The translations under genes and the position numbers were made by a program. This document shows, one piece after another, positions 42,786 through 45,337 of a stretch of 45,337 nucleotides of DNA. Positions within the stretch are counted from its first letter, which is position 1; each line of letters starts with the position of its first letter. Below the pieces are notes generated by a model, which saw nothing but the letters and a program-made list of their open reading frames with translations, was not told where the DNA came from and did not search any database. This DNA comes from Iodobacter sp. (GTDB lineage: Bacteria; Pseudomonadota; Gammaproteobacteria; Burkholderiales; Chitinibacteraceae): contig NZ_JANXSO010000094.1 of NCBI RefSeq assembly GCF_025352645.1, forward strand, positions 1 through 45,337, written 5' to 3'.

Positions 42786-43765
42786 GTATTGAGCTGGCAA
42801 AGGGCCCACACATGTTCCCTTAACCAGCGGTGTACTGGATCGGCGTGGTGGCGGGTGTGCCAGCTTTGGCTAACCTCCACACGATCCATTGCAATTGGCA
42901 ACTCAAAGCTATATAGACGATGCTGCGGCATGGCCCAGCGCACAAAAGGCTCGGGCATCGCGGTAATAAAATCCGAGCTTGCCGCCATCATCAGGGCCGC
43001 CTGAAAGCCGGGGGCGACCATCGCCACTCGACGCTGTAAACCCAGCGCTTTGAGCGCCGCATCCATCCGGCCAGCCTCTTGCACACGCCGTGATGCCACA
43101 TCTACACCACTAAGCTCCTGCCCTCTTCTTGATGCAGTATCTATACCGCCAAGCTCCTGCTCCCTTCTTGATGTTGAGATATGTGGCCACGCCACAAAAT
43201 CCTCCGCGCTCACCGCTGTGCCCGCCAGAGGATGGCCCGCCCTCACTACGCCAACAAAAGACGCGCTAAATAGCGGCTGGCTGTAAACCTCCAGCTCTGT
43301 TGGGCCTGCCATGCTCACCACGCCCAAATCCAGATCGACACTGCCATTGCGTAAGGCTTCGATGTTTTTATCAGCGCGAGAAACAAAATGTAAGGCGATA
43401 TTAGGCGCTTCGGCCAACAGAGCTGCTACTAGTCGGCTTGCCCACGCGCCAAGAAAACCATCATTAGCGCGCACAGTAAACGTGCGTTGCAGGTTAGTAA
43501 AATCCACCTCTTGCGGCGTAAACACACCACGCACTTCCTCAATGGCCGCCCTTACCCGTGCCCCCAAAGCCAGCGCCCTTGGCGTTGGCACCAAGCCGCG
43601 CCCAGCGGGGACAAACAACGGATCACCAATGGCTTCACGCAAACGCGTTAAGCGGCGGCTCATCGCAGGTGGGCTAAGATGCAATGCCCTTGCCGCGCCT
43701 ACCACACTGCCTTCACGCAGCAGCGCATCCAGATCTAACAGCAAATTGAAATCAAGGTGCTTCAC
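42782..43765 (-). CDS. LysR-family regulator with an internal 3 x 13-residue repeat
   Basis: 327 residues, start GTG 43763-43765 with AAGGA at 8 bases. The HTH is at about 5-60 (DLDALLREGSVVGAARALHL, SPPAMSRRLTRLREA). The effector-binding domain is 95-320. Inside it, residues 199-237 are three copies of a 13-residue unit (SRREQELGGIDTA, SRRGQELSGVDVA, SRRVQEAGRMDAA) not usual in LysR proteins. The start region contains the palindrome TCCTTAATTAAGGA (43773-43786). It may regulate the convergent DUF2938 gene, since LysR proteins are often beside their targets. Confidence 0.92.
   Translation of the reverse strand: MKHLDFNLLLDLDALLREGSVVGAARALHLSPPAMSRRLTRLREAIGDPLFVPAGRGLVPTPRALALGARVRAAIEEVRGVFTPQEVDFTNLQRTFTVRANDGFLGAWASRLVAALLAEAPNIALHFVSRADKNIEALRNGSVDLDLGVVSMAGPTELEVYSQPLFSASFVGVVRAGHPLAGTAVSAEDFVAWPHISTSRREQELGGIDTASRRGQELSGVDVASRRVQEAGRMDAALKALGLQRRVAMVAPGFQAALMMAASSDFITAMPEPFVRWAMPQHRLYSFELPIAMDRVEVSQSWHTRHHADPVHRWLREHVWALCQLNT
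43055..43171 (-). repeat. 39-bp tandem repeat, three copies, inside the LysR gene
   Basis: Three in-frame units of 39 bases encode the 13-residue repeat in the effector domain. The copies have diverged at several positions, so the expansion is not brand-new, but unit gain or loss would keep the frame. Confidence 0.85.
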
Positions 43766-43935
43766 TAAATAGTCCTTAATTAAGGAGGATTACCCAACAA
43801 CAATCCCCATTAGCAAGCCAAAGAGAATCAGCGCCACTAAAGCCGTTAAAGCTCAAGTGGAACAACCTAAATGCCATAATTTAGCAATTAAATCCCCCCT
43901 AATGGAGTGCAAAATAAAAGGGGGCGTGTTTTGAA

Positions 43936-44258
43936 TTACACCCAGCCCAGCCCAGCCCAGCCCAGCCAGCGTAGCGGTAGCTGCATGTCTAAGTCGTGAT
44001 ACCAAGCGTAGGCGCACCAACCGCCGATGGCGGTATAGATGGCGGGGATAAGGTTATAAGCCCCACCCAGCTTAGCAGTGATTTAACTTCTGACTCGCCA
44101 CTGGCCACGCGTAACGCCTTAGGGAAACGTGGCTCATAGCTCAGCATCAGCGACGTAATGCCCACCCACGCCCCAAACCACAAATAAGGGCGATAAAACA
44201 AGCCGCAGCCCCAGTGCGTGTTTTCCAGTTAAGCGGTTTCCAGCGCCTCACTCGGCAT
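43936..44258 (-). pseudogene. membrane protein gene with in-frame stop and frameshift
   Basis: From the ATG complementary to 44256-44258 it reads MPSEALETA and a stop, then LENTHWGCGLFYRPYLWFGA, WVGITSLMLSYEPRFPKAL, and after a frameshift near 44050 LGGAYNLIPAIYTAIGGWCA, YAWYHDLDMQLPLRWLGWAG and a stop. These are hydrophobic segments of a small inner-membrane protein that I do not recognise. The end of the frame runs through the CCCAG repeat. Confidence 0.6.
43941..43968. repeat. CCCAG pentanucleotide tandem repeat
   Basis: Five consecutive CCCAG units plus a partial one at the 3' end of the broken membrane-protein gene; a typical slippage-prone sequence that may have caused frame loss. Confidence 0.85.
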
Positions 44259-44307
44259 AAGTGCTATACCTTACAAGATCTGTTTGTGTTCATAATAACA
44301 TTATCCA

Positions 44308-44321
44308 ACCATTGCAATGGT
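44308..44321. promoter_or_regulatory. 14-bp perfect palindrome upstream of vgrG
   Basis: ACCATTGCAATGGT is a perfect palindrome 62 bases before the VgrG start. It could be an operator for a dimeric regulator. Confidence 0.45.
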
Positions 44322-44383
44322 AGATCAGAAAGCACAAAGCTTCGTGTAATATAGGAAACCTCCTGTAAGCCCTTGGTTTATTT

Positions 44384-45337
44384 ATGCCCTTTGATCTACT
44401 TGCCTCATTCGCCGCTGCTTTTAATCAAGATCAGCGCCTTATCTCTCTGCAACTAGGCGATGGTGCAGCTTGGGGTGAGCAGCTCTTACCCCAGCGCGTA
44501 ACAGGTCGTGAGGGGATCAACCAAGCTTATCGCTATCAAATCGATTGCTTATCGCCCGATGGTGCTTTAGAGCTCAAATCGCTGCTAGGCTTGCCGATCG
44601 TCTTGTCTATTGCAAATGCCAATGGCGATGCAATTGAGCGTTGCGGGGTGGTGAGCCAGGCGCAGCTTTTAGGTTCTGATGGGGGCTTCGCTAAGTATTC
44701 CCTTACCGTAGAGCCGCCTTTTGCGCTGCTTAGATACCGCCGTACTTCACGGGTGTTCCAAGACTTATCTATTCCGGATCTGATTAAACAGGTACTGGCT
44801 GAGCATCAAGCCAAGAATCCTGTGTTTGCCTCAGTACAAACGCTGGATTTCAAATTGTCCGGCGAATACCCGCCGCGCTCTTATTGCCTGCAATACCGCG
44901 AAGATGATTTTGCGTTTTTATGCAGATTAATGAAAGAAAGTGGTTTGGCTTGGCGCTTTGAGCATTTAGCCGGAGACACGCCTCAAGTTCAGTTGGTGCT
45001 GTTTGATGATGCTTTTGCTCTGCCCGAAGCAATAGAAACGGCGGTTAGATTCCATCGTCCAGATGCAACAGAAGAAAGCGATTCACTCACCGCTTGGAAT
45101 ACCCAGCGGCAAGTTGGTAGCAGCTCGGTGGCTTTGGCGAGCTTCGATTACAAAGCGAGTAATACCAGCCACAGTTCAAGCGATAGCGCGATCGACCAAG
45201 GAGATGGCGGGCAACAAATCCAAGCCAGCCTAGAATATTACGACCCGCAAACGCATTACTACGCCAGCGATTTAGACCAGCTCAGCAACGATGCAAAGCT
45301 GCGTCAGGACGCTTTAGATGGGCAAAAGAAATCGTTT
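44384..45337 (+). CDS. vgrG: type VI secretion spike protein VgrG, N-terminal part (cut by window edge)
   Basis: 318 codons are visible with no stop before the right edge. The start MPFDLLASFAAAFNQDQRLI is typical of this VgrG group. The gp27-like part follows: VTGREGINQAYRYQIDCLSP, VVSQAQLLGSDGGFAKYSL, VEPPFALLRYRRTSRVFQDL, PPRSYCLQYREDDFAFLCRL and MKESGLAWRFEH. It forms the trimeric spike of the T6SS and carries effectors. No Shine-Dalgarno is evident. The toxin-like cassette at 16773-17899 is 27 kb away and not obviously connected. Confidence 0.92.
   Translation, partial: MPFDLLASFAAAFNQDQRLISLQLGDGAAWGEQLLPQRVTGREGINQAYRYQIDCLSPDGALELKSLLGLPIVLSIANANGDAIERCGVVSQAQLLGSDGGFAKYSLTVEPPFALLRYRRTSRVFQDLSIPDLIKQVLAEHQAKNPVFASVQTLDFKLSGEYPPRSYCLQYREDDFAFLCRLMKESGLAWRFEHLAGDTPQVQLVLFDDAFALPEAIETAVRFHRPDATEESDSLTAWNTQRQVGSSSVALASFDYKASNTSHSSSDSAIDQGDGGQQIQASLEYYDPQTHYYASDLDQLSNDAKLRQDALDGQKKSF

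Overview
The window looks like chromosome from a betaproteobacterium of the Neisseriales, probably Chitinibacteraceae or Chromobacteriaceae (an Iodobacter/Deefgea/Chitinibacter-like organism). This is inferred from protein character (prfB, the 1583-residue NAD-dependent glutamate dehydrogenase, AdhE, PqiABC, a VgrG) and from a Neisseria-like dif site; no database was searched. The dif site at 37199-37226 and an inovirus prophage at a second dif-like site suggest the replication terminus region.

Layout. 1-3.4 kb: the 5' end of a transposase gene, a broken GxxExxY gene, prfB, an imperfect inverted-repeat element, a coiled-coil protein of unknown function and an IS21 istB remnant. 3.4-8.3 kb: a five-gene block on the minus strand, in transcription order a DUF5666-like secreted protein, a membrane cytochrome b, a Tat-exported sulfite-oxidase-fold molybdoenzyme, an OmpR-type regulator and its histidine kinase. 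It is bounded by gene remnants and looks imported. 8.6-13.4 kb: the large glutamate dehydrogenase. 13.7-16.6 kb: a WYL regulator, VOC, EVE and GyrI-like proteins, and an exported chorismate mutase. 16.8-17.9 kb: a two-gene cassette (Stv-adhesin-like and polymorphic-toxin-like proteins). 18.3-24.1 kb: the ABC-F ATPase YheS and the pqiABC operon.

24.2-31.5 kb: a complete-looking filamentous prophage of about 7.3 kb between two dif-like sites. It carries a DUF3693-type repressor on the minus strand, a divergent operator-promoter, Rep, an ssDNA-binding protein, small ORFs, the major coat protein, a terminator, a pIII-like adsorption protein, a pVI-like protein, Zot/pI, a small lipoprotein, a DUF4124-like secreted protein and a second regulator. 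It encodes no integrase and no secretin, so it presumably uses host XerC/XerD and a host secretin. The left attachment site forms the last codons of the repressor gene, so integration shortens that protein.

31.9-45.3 kb: a phytase-like secreted protein, mgtC behind a strongly structured leader, adhE with a perfect FNR-type box, dif, a broken MarR gene, a small basic DNA-binding-like protein, a DUF3299/DUF2796/ABC ATPase/permease block resembling zinc-related zrg clusters, a DUF2938 membrane protein facing a LysR regulator that carries a 3 x 13-residue repeat, a broken membrane-protein gene ending in a CCCAG repeat, and the start of a VgrG gene that runs off the right edge. No tRNA, rRNA or CRISPR array was seen.
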